Shown one piece after another: positions 33,903 to 44,162 of a stretch of DNA of 64,000 nucleotides (position 1 is its first letter; every line of letters starts with the position of its first letter). Under the pieces are notes generated by a model. It made no database searches and had not been told where the DNA came from. It saw nothing but the letters and a program-made list of their open reading frames with translations. Location of the stretch: NCBI GenBank assembly GCA_013166775.1, contig JABLTJ010000001.1:194237-258236 (forward strand), read 5' to 3'. The DNA is from Promethearchaeati archaeon. GTDB taxonomy: Archaea; Asgardarchaeota; Heimdallarchaeia; Heimdallarchaeales; Heimdallarchaeaceae. The translations under genes were made by a program, and so were the position numbers.

Positions 33903-36836
33903 CTACTCAAGTAGTAAGGCAGGTTTCATTGGTCTAGATTTTTGAGATTTGTTTTGCGGATCATATATATCTTTGTCATCTGATAGATGTATTAGTATTT
34001 CTGCATTCTCGAATCTACTGCTGATAAATTCTCTATATCCTAAAATTGCACTTTCTTGATCTTTTGCATTCAGCATTTCAATCCTGAAAATTGTAGGATC
34101 CCTTAACATCAGTTTTGCTTCATCAGCTATCTCTTTTATGTATTTGTTTAGTTTGTCACTCTCTTTAGCTGATGCCATTATCTTACCTATTTGCACTGCT
34201 TCATCTTTGAAGATATTTTTAGCAAGTTCGTATAGATCATTCTTCCAATCTGCGTTGATATATATGTGAACCTTCTTTGGTTTGGTTTTGACTAATTTCA
34301 CGATTTGATCAATATCATTTATCAGATCTGTCATGTACTTTGCTTGTAAAGCATATAGTATATCTTTATTATCAATCTCAATATCGGGTATTTGTTTAAG
34401 AGAAATATAGTCTTTATTTCCCATTCTTTCATTCAATTCCTCGCTAATATGAGGAATTGCAGGTGCCATGGTCACTACCATAATTTCGATAATTTCTCGT
34501 AATGCTGCTTTTTTCTCTGCTTCTGGCAAATGCTCTGCAAATTTGTGATACTCATCAATTACTCTGATGTTTGAATAGTATCCTTCTAAGATATATTCTC
34601 GAGCACTGAACCGCTCGATTGCTTCATTTGCTTTGCTTAAATTCGCTTTTACTGATGCAATGAATACCTTAGAAAGGAAGGAATATTCAACTTTCTCGTT
34701 TAGAGAGATATTGGTTACGCTCAAGGCATATTCCCAGAATTTTCTTAATCTTTGAAGTGCGAAATTCACTTCCTCTTCTTTCCACTCAAGAACAGTTTCA
34801 GGTGTAGCAATAGATGCTAGATGCAATCTTGTTAAGTCAACACTATATTTGTTTGGAACTTGTGCAATAGGGATAACATTTGGTTTACTCTTACTCATAG
34901 CTTCTCCATCACGACTCAACATTTCATTTAATGAGTAAGCAGGCAACCAATATTTCTCAGGAAAAACTGCAGCGTGATGAAATATAGCGAACGATAAGTG
35001 ATTAGATATATGATGAACAGCTGTATGTCTAAGATCGTTAGGATACCAATATTCAAATTCATTTTTCATCAGATCTAATGTTTGCTTAGATACTCCAGTA
35101 CTGTTACTTACTTCTTTGATACTTCCTTTTGACAGGAATACATAATCAAATAATTCTGGTTTTAACTGCTCGGGTTGTATTTTATTTTCCTTTATGAGTC
35201 TGATAATTGTATAATATGCCATATAAATAACTGAATCACTCAACGATTCTATTATCCAACCTTCACCTTTTGTGAAAGGAAATTCTGTTCCTAGTCCTCT
35301 TCTTCTGACACAAGGTCTCTTATCTAACCAATCAAATGTATTTTCAAAGCTTAGCCTATACTTATCTGGAGTAATGAACATCTGATTTAATGCTTTGAAT
35401 GCTTTTTCTTTCCATTCAGGATTACCATAATTTAGGAAATACTGGTTTTGAATTACTGCAACAATGATCTGACCTCCACATCTGCAAAAAGCTTTAGTTG
35501 AAGGCTCGTAAATTGGTGTAGCTAAGTTTATCTCATATAGAGTGTCCGCAACTTTGTTCTTAGCTTCTTCTACTTTCAATCCTACATAGTCTCCAGTATT
35601 ACTTTTCATAACGCCGGAATAATATTCATCCTTGTATATTGTTTGAGTTGCTTCCTCTAGTTTATCTCTGTCTTCTTGAGATTTGACTCCTAGTTTCTGG
35701 CATATTTCAACAGCAGGAAATTCTCCATAACCCTTTACTTCTATAAGAGAAATTGGTTCAATTTGTTTCAGATTTTCAGAATTTAAATTATACTTAGAAA
35801 TTGTTTTTTCATCTTTCTGCAAATCGACAATTGCTGCGCAATCATAAGGAGCATGCCCAGGAACACTATATACTACACCTGTTGCATGATTTGTGTCAAC
35901 AAAAACGGCAGGATATACAGGTATTTTTCTTCCTGTTATTGGAACTTCTACATATACATCTAATAACTCTTCACCCTTCAATTCACTCTTAATTTTAATC
36001 TCATGATTCTGTTCTAATAACTTCATGGTGGCTTCTTTTGAAACAATCCATATTTCTCCATCAATAGAGATCTCATTATAACTTGCTTTAGGGTGTATCC
36101 AAATATTGGTGGCACCAAATATTGTTTCAGGTCGAAGAGTTGCAGCAACAAGGAAGATATTGTTATCAAGTTTGAACTTAATGCCAACAAATTCATTAAC
36201 TTCTACATTAAGTTCATCCCCATCTTGTATATCATCCTCTCCAACAGCATTCTTGTCATTTACACACCATAAAATTGGATAATCTCCCTGTACTATCAGA
36301 TTTTTATTATTTAGTATAGAATATTGCCATTCAATGAATTTGTTATATTCCGGATCACCTGTTGTGAATTGCCTGGTAGTATCAAGTGAATATCCCATTC
36401 CTAAGAAATCTTGGATGATTTTTTCGGCAAAATAATTAGCAACATTTTCTGGTTCTACAAAGGAAGAGACTACTTCATCAATTCTCTCTATAGTACTTTC
36501 ATAATATGAGATAAAACCTCTCATTTTTTCCCATTCTTTCTCATCATTATTTTTAATTTTCCAAGATACTGCGAGAACTGGAGTTCCAGTTATATGAAAG
36601 CCCATTGGCCATAGAACATTGTATCCTTTTTGTCTTTTGAATCTTGCAAATATGTCTCCTAATCCATAAGTTCTGGCATGTCCTATATGAAGAGGAGAAG
36701 TTGCATAGGGATACGATACTGTTAGAAACCATTTTGGTTTTGAGCTGTCTACATTTGCGATAAAAATTTCATCTTCTTGCCATTTCTTCTGCCATTTTTT
36801 CTCTATTTTTCGAATTTCATCTAGAAAAGACACCAT
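33903..36836 (-). CDS. leuS: Leucyl-tRNA synthetase
   Basis: Class I synthetase of 977 residues, archaeal/eukaryotic length and layout. The HIGH-type motif is in ATSPLHIGHARTYGLGD, the CP1 editing domain holds VAATLRPETIFGATNIW and GVVYSVPGHAPYDCAA, WLDKRPCVRRRGLGTEFPF appears in the C-terminal half of the catalytic domain, and the KMSKS motif is AMSKSKPNV. An anticodon-binding and C-terminal domain follow. AAGGAG lies 5 bases before the ATG. The 260 bases upstream hold no convincing gene. Confidence 0.96.
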   Translation of the reverse strand: MVSFLDEIRKIEKKWQKKWQEDEIFIANVDSSKPKWFLTVSYPYATSPLHIGHARTYGLGDIFARFKRQKGYNVLWPMGFHITGTPVLAVSWKIKNNDEKEWEKMRGFISYYESTIERIDEVVSSFVEPENVANYFAEKIIQDFLGMGYSLDTTRQFTTGDPEYNKFIEWQYSILNNKNLIVQGDYPILWCVNDKNAVGEDDIQDGDELNVEVNEFVGIKFKLDNNIFLVAATLRPETIFGATNIWIHPKASYNEISIDGEIWIVSKEATMKLLEQNHEIKIKSELKGEELLDVYVEVPITGRKIPVYPAVFVDTNHATGVVYSVPGHAPYDCAAIVDLQKDEKTISKYNLNSENLKQIEPISLIEVKGYGEFPAVEICQKLGVKSQEDRDKLEEATQTIYKDEYYSGVMKSNTGDYVGLKVEEAKNKVADTLYEINLATPIYEPSTKAFCRCGGQIIVAVIQNQYFLNYGNPEWKEKAFKALNQMFITPDKYRLSFENTFDWLDKRPCVRRRGLGTEFPFTKGEGWIIESLSDSVIYMAYYTIIRLIKENKIQPEQLKPELFDYVFLSKGSIKEVSNSTGVSKQTLDLMKNEFEYWYPNDLRHTAVHHISNHLSFAIFHHAAVFPEKYWLPAYSLNEMLSRDGEAMSKSKPNVIPIAQVPNKYSVDLTRLHLASIATPETVLEWKEEEVNFALQRLRKFWEYALSVTNISLNEKVEYSFLSKVFIASVKANLSKANEAIERFSAREYILEGYYSNIRVIDEYHKFAEHLPEAEKKAALREIIEIMVVTMAPAIPHISEELNERMGNKDYISLKQIPDIEIDNKDILYALQAKYMTDLINDIDQIVKLVKTKPKKVHIYINADWKNDLYELAKNIFKDEAVQIGKIMASAKESDKLNKYIKEIADEAKLMLRDPTIFRIEMLNAKDQESAILGYREFISSRFENAEILIHLSDDKDIYDPQNKSQKSRPMKPALLLE

Positions 36837-37099
36837 TTACATCTCCTTGAATTGTGTTTTTTTCTTGTGCTCTGAAACAGCTTCTATAATTATGTTTTGA
36901 AAAGCTAAAGTAATCAATAAAAGACTTGTCTACTGACATAATAATGCTGTTAAAAACACAAGAAACCTGGAAACCACTAAAATAGCTTTCCTTCTTATCT
37001 TGAAAGAAGAACACGATACCCCATTTTGGTTTCCTCAATATACAGGTGATTGTAGCATTTATTAATATTTTCTAATTTGTTAAAAACAAATCTTACAGA

Positions 37100-38188
37100 T
37101 TAATCATGTAATATTGATTTAAAAACCAAGTATTTTTCAACCAAAACTGTCATTTCTTCTTCAGTCATATTTGGATTTAAGTCAGCTAATATGTTTTTGA
37201 TTCCTTGTTTAACGTATGCTGTAGGATTTTTACAACTAATTAAACAAATGAAGTTATCATGTTCCTCAATAATTAAAGAATAAACTCCTAAATCGATTTC
37301 TTTGGGAAAAACTTCTTTACCAATCAGTTCTCCAGCGAAAGAAGAAAAAGCTCTTGTAATGCTTGGTATCATCATTCCCTCCAAACCTGATCCTTTTTGA
37401 AGTGATGCTGAATAAACAACATAGCCATCTTTGTTATAAATAAAAATTGAGGATATTTCAGATGAGTAATAAAAAGCTTCAACTCCACCAAGGTAAATTG
37501 AATAACTCATAAGAAGAGCTCCCACAGCTACTGAAATTAATTCCATATGGAGCAAAACTATTTCGTTCGTAATTGCGAAGATTACTTTTCTTACTATGTA
37601 GATAATAATACTGGCAAAATAAGCAATAATCACACCCACAATCATAACTAATAATGTTTTTCTATGGTTTTTTTCTAAGAACAAAATCTGTCTTATCAGG
37701 TAACCGAGTAAAACTGAACCTGCAAAAATAACTAGAAATCCATCAAAGAAAATCCACACATAACCAGTATTAGCTATATAGAAATCCAGTTTACCAGAAG
37801 TGACCTCTTGTAAAATAATGCTATAATCAGATGACAAAGTTGTACCTACTAACCCTCCAAATAGGAAGAATGCTATAACAACAAGAGTTGAATTCAATAA
37901 TTGTCTCGACGTAAGGGTTCTTACAAATAATATTGTAGCAACCATTGCTATCATACTACTAATTGTGTTGAATTTTGACAAGAATAATGCAGCACTTTCA
38001 TTATGGATTTGGCTCACATAAACCAGTATCATATCCCCTATTATCCACAACATGATAAAAACAATTAATGATATGAAATAATAAACAGAGGTTGAGGAAG
38101 TTTTTATTTGCTTCATAATTACTAGGATCAAACCAATAATAAGTGCGATGATTGAAAAAATACCTATCCCGTAAGACACCCAAACCAT
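37100..38188 (-). CDS. Seven-helix membrane receptor-like protein with C-terminal roadblock/longin-like domain
   Basis: Hydrophobic helices at about residues 6-26, 36-58, 70-91, 101-117, 144-166, 176-199 and 211-232 give seven transmembrane segments, resembling the 7TM sensor part of some histidine kinases. The cytosolic tail (about 244-335) reads as strand-helix-strand: ISSIFIYNKDGYVVYSASLQ, IPSITRAFSSFAGELIG, YSLIIEEHDNFICLIS. This pattern occurs in archaeal roadblock/longin-like sensor modules. No kinase or transducer domain is attached. Asgard genomes are rich in roadblock/longin proteins that work with small GTPases, so a link from membrane signal to a GTPase is a reasonable inference. 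Located between leuS and thrS, same strand. Confidence 0.7.
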   Translation of the reverse strand: MVWVSYGIGIFSIIALIIGLILVIMKQIKTSSTSVYYFISLIVFIMLWIIGDMILVYVSQIHNESAALFLSKFNTISSMIAMVATILFVRTLTSRQLLNSTLVVIAFFLFGGLVGTTLSSDYSIILQEVTSGKLDFYIANTGYVWIFFDGFLVIFAGSVLLGYLIRQILFLEKNHRKTLLVMIVGVIIAYFASIIIYIVRKVIFAITNEIVLLHMELISVAVGALLMSYSIYLGGVEAFYYSSEISSIFIYNKDGYVVYSASLQKGSGLEGMMIPSITRAFSSFAGELIGKEVFPKEIDLGVYSLIIEEHDNFICLISCKNPTAYVKQGIKNILADLNPNMTEEEMTVLVEKYLVFKSILHD

Positions 38189-38268
38189 TGAACGAAGTTT
38201 CTATTACTTCTTTAAAATATTTACTCAACATTCATGTTATCAGGAAAAAAAGATAAATGAGTGGTGTA

Positions 38269-40188
38269 TTATTCATAATTTTCCATTTGCTTGTGAATTT
38301 TTTCAATAAGATTCTTTATTTTTACACCGAATTCAACTTTATTTCCTCTCGATCTGACAGCTATAGTTTGTGCTTCGACTTCCTTGTCTCCAACGTTTAT
38401 GATATAGGGGATTTTTTGCATAGTAGCCTGACGAATTTTATATTCCATTCTTTCCCCACTTAAATCTGCTTCAGCACGAATTCCTTCATTTTGAAAATTT
38501 AAGGAAACTTGTTTAGCATACTCTATGTGTTCATCAGTTATTGGAATGACAGTAACTTGAATTGGACTTAACCAAACTGGTAATTTACCTGCATAATGCT
38601 CTATAAGTATAGCTAGGAATCTTTCAGTTGCTCCAAAGATTACCCTATGAATAACAAACGGTCTGTGTTTCTGTCCATCTTCTCCAATATAGTTTATATC
38701 GAATCGATCAGGAAGATTGAAATCTACTTGAATTGTGGCTAGTTGCCATCTTCTTCCTATGGCATCTTTGACATCTACATCTATTTTGGGACCATAAAAT
38801 ACTCCTTCACCAGCTTTAATTTTATATGGCAGATCCAATCTAACTAGAGCATTCTTGAGAGAACTAGTTGCGTGTTCCCATCCTTCTTCAGTTCCAATCG
38901 CTTCTTCTGGTTTGGTGCTTATGAAAAATTCCCAGTCAGTAAAACCAAAAGCTTTGTAGAAATGGTTAATCATCTGAATAACATCAACAATCTCATCTTC
39001 TAGTTGTTCGGATAACATGAAAAGATGAGCATCATCTTGCGTAAAACTTCTAATTCTGAATAATCCGTGAAGAGCTCCAGAAAGTTCATATCTATATACA
39101 GTCCCCATCTCACCAATTCTGATAGGAAGTTCTTTGTACGAATAGGTACGGCGATTAAAAATCATCATGTGCCCTGGACAGTTCATAGGTTTCACGTACC
39201 ATTTTTCTCCTTTCAGATTTACAGGAAACATATTTTCAACGTAATATTCCGTATGACCACTAGTCTGCCAGACATTTTCCTTGTAAACATGAGGGGTTTG
39301 AACGATTTCGTATCCTGCTTTTTCATGTTCTTTATTCCAAAAATCTCTCATTACTTCCAATATTGCCCTACCTTTTGGAAAAATAAGTGGCATACCTGGT
39401 CCCCATTCATCGGCCGTATCGAATAGATCAAGTTGTCTTCCAATTATGCGATGATCTCTTTTCTTCGCTTCTTCGAGCATATTAACGTGCTTCCTCAATT
39501 CCTTTGGATTGAAGAATGCTACACCATAGACTCTCTGCAGGGATTCTCTATTAGCATCAGCTCGCCAAAATGCAGCTGAAGCATTAAGTATCTTTATAGC
39601 TTTAACTCTCTTTGTTGATGGAACGTGGGGTCCACGACATAAATCTTTGAAAGCTCCATTTCCATGCGAATAGAAGGAAACTTCTTCCGTTTCCATCTCT
39701 TTCAGAATCTCTACTTTGAATTTATTATCTTCTACTTTCTGATAATATTTGATAGCTTCTGCTAAAGACATTTCTTCTCTTAGAAATTTAGTATCTTCAG
39801 CTATTATTTCATCTACTTTTTTTTGAATTCGATCTAAATCCTCCTGAGTAAAAGGCTTTTCAATATAGAAATCATAGTAGAAACCAACAGGCTCTATACT
39901 TGGTCCTATAGTTGGTCTTGCATTAGGAAATAATTCAACAACTGCTTCAGCCATTATATGTGCTGCACTGTGATTAAGTACATGTAATGCTTCTTCTGAT
40001 TTCTCTGTCAAGATCTCAAAGTCTGCATCATTTTCGATTACATAATGTAAATCTACTAGCTTTCCATTAATTTTAGCTGCTATGGAAGCATCTGCTAAAC
40101 CTTGTCCAATTTGCAGTGCTGCATCTCGAACAGTTTTTCCCTTTGAAATTTCTAATATATTTTCATCTGGTAAAGTTAATTTAACCAT
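38269..40188 (-). CDS. thrS: Threonyl-tRNA synthetase, bacterial/eukaryotic domain type
   Basis: Class II synthetase of 639 residues. A TGS domain comes first (VKLTLPDENILEISKGKTVR), then the N2 editing domain with HSAAHIMAEAV and the later CRGPHVPST. The catalytic core has MNCPGHMMIFNRRTYSYKELPIR (zinc Cys) and HRVIFGATERFLAILIEH, and an anticodon-binding domain ends the protein. Most archaeal ThrRS instead carry a DTD-like editing domain. I start at the ATG at 40188 (MVKLTLPDE) rather than 13 codons upstream because the TGS domain begins there and GGTGAT lies just before it. Confidence 0.95.
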   Translation of the reverse strand: MVKLTLPDENILEISKGKTVRDAALQIGQGLADASIAAKINGKLVDLHYVIENDADFEILTEKSEEALHVLNHSAAHIMAEAVVELFPNARPTIGPSIEPVGFYYDFYIEKPFTQEDLDRIQKKVDEIIAEDTKFLREEMSLAEAIKYYQKVEDNKFKVEILKEMETEEVSFYSHGNGAFKDLCRGPHVPSTKRVKAIKILNASAAFWRADANRESLQRVYGVAFFNPKELRKHVNMLEEAKKRDHRIIGRQLDLFDTADEWGPGMPLIFPKGRAILEVMRDFWNKEHEKAGYEIVQTPHVYKENVWQTSGHTEYYVENMFPVNLKGEKWYVKPMNCPGHMMIFNRRTYSYKELPIRIGEMGTVYRYELSGALHGLFRIRSFTQDDAHLFMLSEQLEDEIVDVIQMINHFYKAFGFTDWEFFISTKPEEAIGTEEGWEHATSSLKNALVRLDLPYKIKAGEGVFYGPKIDVDVKDAIGRRWQLATIQVDFNLPDRFDINYIGEDGQKHRPFVIHRVIFGATERFLAILIEHYAGKLPVWLSPIQVTVIPITDEHIEYAKQVSLNFQNEGIRAEADLSGERMEYKIRQATMQKIPYIINVGDKEVEAQTIAVRSRGNKVEFGVKIKNLIEKIHKQMENYE

Positions 40189-40448
40189 CTTATCACCTGT
40201 AAAATTTTTCTCAAGAGGACCGCGCACCTACTTAACAGTAGGGAAATTAAAAAACTGCTATTTAATTGTTTCATATTCACCTAGCATTGTCCTCAAACGA
40301 TTTATCTCAATTTCATTTAAAAAATTTATTACTTGTTCAATTTCCAGAAATTTGATGAAAAGAAGCAAAAAGTTAATATTATTTTCGTTTTCTTTGGAAA
40401 CAGAAAATACCTTTTTGTATTTTGATACATGATATGGAGTTACTTGAT

Positions 40449-41984
40449 ATGAAACGGAAACATTTTGCTAGCCTTTCTATTTTTCAAATAATGGCTATGT
40501 TCCGAAGAGGTATTTTTTACTTTTTCCTTAGTATTTATCTTAAAGAATATCTTCACGTCTCAAATACTGAAATGACATTGTTTGCAACTCTACCAATGAT
40601 CGCTAATATTGCATCACAGTCAGGTTTATGGGGACGAATTTCTGATAAATTCAAGAAAAGAAGACTCTTGATTGTTTTTGGGGAACTTTATGCTGCGATA
40701 GGTTATTTGGTTGTATATTGGATTCACAAAGGATACGAAAAAGAAGGAGCTTTAAGAGCTGCTGCATTTGCAATTATAATAGGTTTTACAATAGTTGAAG
40801 CAGGTTGGAGTAGTAGTAATCTAGGGTGGTCAACTCTTATTGCTGACCTGACAAGAGATTCTGAAAGAAGTAGAATAATGGGATTACTTCAATTCATCGG
40901 TGGGATTGGGAATATTTTAGGAGTTACAGCAAGTGGATTTCTGTATCTTGGTGGAAAAGGTTTTTCTGAAGGTTATTTATTCTTCATCTCATCAGGAATA
41001 ATGATTTTTAGTATTGTAGCTCTATTCATGATACCGGAATCTTACGCAGATTTGGAAAAAAGTGATGATAAAGAGATTGTTGAGCTCGTAGAAGAACAAC
41101 AAAATATGATAAGGGAAGCAAAAGAGAACTCTGGTTCATTCAAATGGGAATGGAAAGTATTTGTCTGGCTTCTAGTTATCCTTGCTATAATTAATATTGG
41201 AGGAAACAGCATAAATCAAATGGTGAACATACACGTACGTTTACCTAGTACATTCAATGCTTCAGACATAATTGTTGCTCAGTTGCGGAATACTACGAAT
41301 ATATCAATGATTATTGCAGGTTTAGTAATCGGTTTTCTTGCAAAGAAATTTGGTGATGGTAAGATGTTACTTGCAGGATTTGTCCTTGCTTTTATTGGAA
41401 CCATAGCTCTACCATTTGCACCTAGCATAGTATTTGTCTTCGTCTATATGGCAACTAGAGGCTTTACAAGAGTCTGGGTACAAACAACGGCTTATTCAAT
41501 GGTTAACCGAGTGGTTCCTTTAGAAAAAAGAGGAAGAATGATGGGTTATTATAATGCTACTTTTTACCTCTCGTGGGGTTTGGGAGGAACAATACTTACT
41601 GGTCCTATTGCTGATGCTATTGTAGGATCTAATTTGATAGTCATACTTACTTATACTATTCTTGGTATAATCGCAGTTGGAGCCTGGTCTTTCCTTATTA
41701 TTTCTAAATTCACTAATATAAGGAGTAAAATGAAATTATTTATTGGAACTGCAATTGGGTGGTTTGGTCTATCCGGAGTTTTAGCTGCTTTTGTTGCTAA
41801 ATCCTTTGCTTCATTTGTTATTTCCTACGGATCTTCAGATTCTTATGCTTACAAAGTTACATTTCTTATTGCTGCTGTTTTAATCGCAATAGGAACACTT
41901 ACTTATATACTCTATCGACCCAAGAAGTATAATGTTCTGATTCTCGACAAAGCTGTTGGCACATTGAATGAAGCTAACAGTTAA
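40449..41984 (+). CDS. Major facilitator superfamily transporter
   Basis: About 511 residues with 12 hydrophobic segments in two halves, separated by a soluble linker near residues 205-235 (YADLEKSDDKEIVELVEEQQ). The MFS loop motif appears as GRISDKFKKRRLLIVFGELY, and RGFTRVWVQTTAYSMVNRVVPLEKRGRMMG fits the second half. The substrate is not recognisable. Several in-frame starts exist from 40422; the ATG at 40449 is preceded by GGAG at 9 bases. Confidence 0.85.
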   Translation: MKRKHFASLSIFQIMAMFRRGIFYFFLSIYLKEYLHVSNTEMTLFATLPMIANIASQSGLWGRISDKFKKRRLLIVFGELYAAIGYLVVYWIHKGYEKEGALRAAAFAIIIGFTIVEAGWSSSNLGWSTLIADLTRDSERSRIMGLLQFIGGIGNILGVTASGFLYLGGKGFSEGYLFFISSGIMIFSIVALFMIPESYADLEKSDDKEIVELVEEQQNMIREAKENSGSFKWEWKVFVWLLVILAIINIGGNSINQMVNIHVRLPSTFNASDIIVAQLRNTTNISMIIAGLVIGFLAKKFGDGKMLLAGFVLAFIGTIALPFAPSIVFVFVYMATRGFTRVWVQTTAYSMVNRVVPLEKRGRMMGYYNATFYLSWGLGGTILTGPIADAIVGSNLIVILTYTILGIIAVGAWSFLIISKFTNIRSKMKLFIGTAIGWFGLSGVLAAFVAKSFASFVISYGSSDSYAYKVTFLIAAVLIAIGTLTYILYRPKKYNVLILDKAVGTLNEANS

Positions 41985-42006
41985 GAATATTTACTGAATT
42001 TACAGT

Positions 42007-43158
42007 ATGAATACTATGAAAATTGAGAAACAAGATGTTATTCCAATTCTAAAGAAGCTAATTAATATTAAGACCGAAAATCCACCTGGTTTTACTATTG
42101 AAGCTGTCCAGTATCTTTCTAATATTTTCAATGAAGTTGGGATAAAAAATAGAATCCAAGCATATGGAGAAAAAAGAGCTAATATTATTGCGGAATATGG
42201 TGAGGGAGAAAAGACGATTATTCTAACTGGGCATCTCGATACGATTCCAGCAGGTGATGAAACTAAATGGAAATTTCCTCCTTTTTCAGGAAAAGAAGAA
42301 GAAGGAAGAATCTATGGTAGAGGATCAACTGATATGAAAGGAGCAATTGCTGCATATGTTGCAGTAATGACTCTATTGAAGCAAAAGAACGTGAAATTAA
42401 GTAAGAAAGTTATCTTTCTCGGAACATCTGATGAAGAACTAAACATGGATGGGTCTCTATTTGCAAAAAATGAAGGGATAATGGAGGGATGTGAGTTTGT
42501 CGTAATTGGTGAACCAACAGAGTTGAAAATTGGGGTAGCTGAAAAAGGAACTTTGTGGATTAAGATAAGGATTGAAGGAAAGTCTGCTCATGGATCAACT
42601 CCTCATTTAGGTGTCAGTGCAATTGAAGCAGCAGCTAAATTAATTCCAGATTTAAAGGAAGTAGTGCCAGCTTTTGAACATAAGATTCTAGGAAAATCCT
42701 CTCTGAATATAGGTAAAATTTCAGGCGGAACTGTTGTAAATGTGGTTCCAGAACTCTGCGAAATTGAATGCGATTTTAGACTAGTAGCTGACGATCTTCG
42801 CGATGAGATTAAGGAAAAATTCAATGCTGTTCTTAATAAATTCAATCAAGAGGAAGAAGCGAAGGCCAGTTTCGCAATTTTACATGAGCTACCTGCTATA
42901 GAAATGAAATATGTATCAAAATTCTTAGAGGATCTTAAGATTAAAGCAAAGAAAGCAGGTGCAGCAGAAATAATTGGTGTTAATTATGGAACTGATGGTG
43001 CTATGTTAGTTCCTGATTATGGAACACCATTTGTAATTATGGGGCCAGGAAAATTAGATCAATTACATGTAACTGATGAATACACGGAAATAGAAGAAGT
43101 AATTGACTACGCAAACATAATTTATGAAGCTTTAATAGACAATTTTTCTGTGACATGA
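42007..43158 (+). CDS. M20-family metallopeptidase / deacylase (ArgE/DapE-like)
   Basis: Di-zinc hydrolase of 383 residues. It shows LTGHLDTIPAGDETKWKFPP (first zinc His/Asp), YGRGSTDMKGAIAAYVAVM (bridging Asp), FLGTSDEELNMDGS (catalytic Glu pair), AEKGTLWIKIRIEGKSAHGS (dimerisation domain) and the final LDQLHVTDEYTEIEE. Relatives deacylate acetylornithine or succinyl-diaminopimelate, or act as carboxypeptidases. The specificity is not fixed, and no lysine or arginine genes are adjacent. Begins 22 bases after the MFS gene, possibly co-transcribed. Confidence 0.85.
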   Translation: MNTMKIEKQDVIPILKKLINIKTENPPGFTIEAVQYLSNIFNEVGIKNRIQAYGEKRANIIAEYGEGEKTIILTGHLDTIPAGDETKWKFPPFSGKEEEGRIYGRGSTDMKGAIAAYVAVMTLLKQKNVKLSKKVIFLGTSDEELNMDGSLFAKNEGIMEGCEFVVIGEPTELKIGVAEKGTLWIKIRIEGKSAHGSTPHLGVSAIEAAAKLIPDLKEVVPAFEHKILGKSSLNIGKISGGTVVNVVPELCEIECDFRLVADDLRDEIKEKFNAVLNKFNQEEEAKASFAILHELPAIEMKYVSKFLEDLKIKAKKAGAAEIIGVNYGTDGAMLVPDYGTPFVIMGPGKLDQLHVTDEYTEIEEVIDYANIIYEALIDNFSVT

Positions 43159-43243
43159 GCTAAAATCCTTTTTTTCCTCTTTTGTTCGGGAAATGCAAAT
43201 ATTAAAAAGAAAGAATGAGCCATAATTACCTTGAAACTGGAAT

Positions 43244-44110
43244 GTGTTTCAGATTAACGCTAATCACTCAAATCAAGAAAAATTCAAAGAAAGATATCAG
43301 AAATTGATTAAGATTACTGATATTTCAAAAAAAATTCAAAGAGATGATATTAGTCTACCTCCTAATGAATCTCGTATATTACTAGACTTTGAAGAAGCTA
43401 TTTTGGAATGTATGAATTATTCTTGGGAAATAGACTCCATGCTAGAAGATGAAAATCTCTCACCTTATGAGTATGATCAATTAGTTTCCCGTCTGGAAAA
43501 ACTATCTGAAGTAATTGATATTCTGTTGGAAAAACACAAGAGCAATGTCGAAACTCTAAACAAAGTTATTTCAATTTATAAGATTTTAAAGAGTCTAATT
43601 AAGGAAATTCAATTTGTTGAAGATATAGTAATTATCTTAACAAAGACGTACACCGTTGAAAAGAAAACTGCTTACACAATTAATGAAAGTGAATATTTGA
43701 TTGCTCTAGAGGCTTTAGATTCGTTCTTTAAGAAGAGCAAAATTAAGGCAGAGGAAAGAAAAGAATCCAAATTAGAAAGAGAATTACTTGAGCTTGCTAA
43801 AATTATTGGGAAACTAGAAGAAAAACATGCCTTCAATTCACTTTATACTTCCCCAACAATCTTAATGAATGAAATCATTTCTTCTCTGGAAATCCTTGAA
43901 GCGATGATAGAACCCTTCTATCATATGGTTAAAGGTAATTACTATTCAGAAGAAATTAGTTCTGCAAAAATTGGTTTAGTTCTACTCTCTCAAAATAAAG
44001 AACTTGATGTTGGTGAAACTATTAAGATACGAGGTTTATTTAGTAGAAAAAGAGGAATTGAGGAATTAGAAGAATTGAGTGATGTTTTACGTTCTTTAGA
44101 AATCGATTAA
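43244..44110 (+). CDS. Unrecognised helical, coiled-coil-rich protein
   Basis: The 288-residue product is strongly charged (Glu/Lys-rich) and almost entirely helical in appearance, with heptad-like stretches such as EYDQLVSRLEKLSEVIDILL and ERELLELAKIIGKLEEKH. There is no membrane segment and no catalytic motif. The start is GTG at 43244; no in-frame ATG occurs within the first 60 codons. I do not recognise the family. It lies between an M20 peptidase and tldD on the same strand, which gives no clear clue to function. Confidence 0.55.
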   Translation: MFQINANHSNQEKFKERYQKLIKITDISKKIQRDDISLPPNESRILLDFEEAILECMNYSWEIDSMLEDENLSPYEYDQLVSRLEKLSEVIDILLEKHKSNVETLNKVISIYKILKSLIKEIQFVEDIVIILTKTYTVEKKTAYTINESEYLIALEALDSFFKKSKIKAEERKESKLERELLELAKIIGKLEEKHAFNSLYTSPTILMNEIISSLEILEAMIEPFYHMVKGNYYSEEISSAKIGLVLLSQNKELDVGETIKIRGLFSRKRGIEELEELSDVLRSLEID

Positions 44111-44162
44111 CTTTTGTTTTTTCAAGAATAAAGTTTTTAACAAATACATTAAAATTGAGTGT

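Noticed and set aside
36817-37038. 73-codon minus-strand frame overlapping the leuS start
   Set aside because: It needs a TTG start, overlaps leuS by 20 bases out of frame and has irregular, Phe/Ser-rich content.
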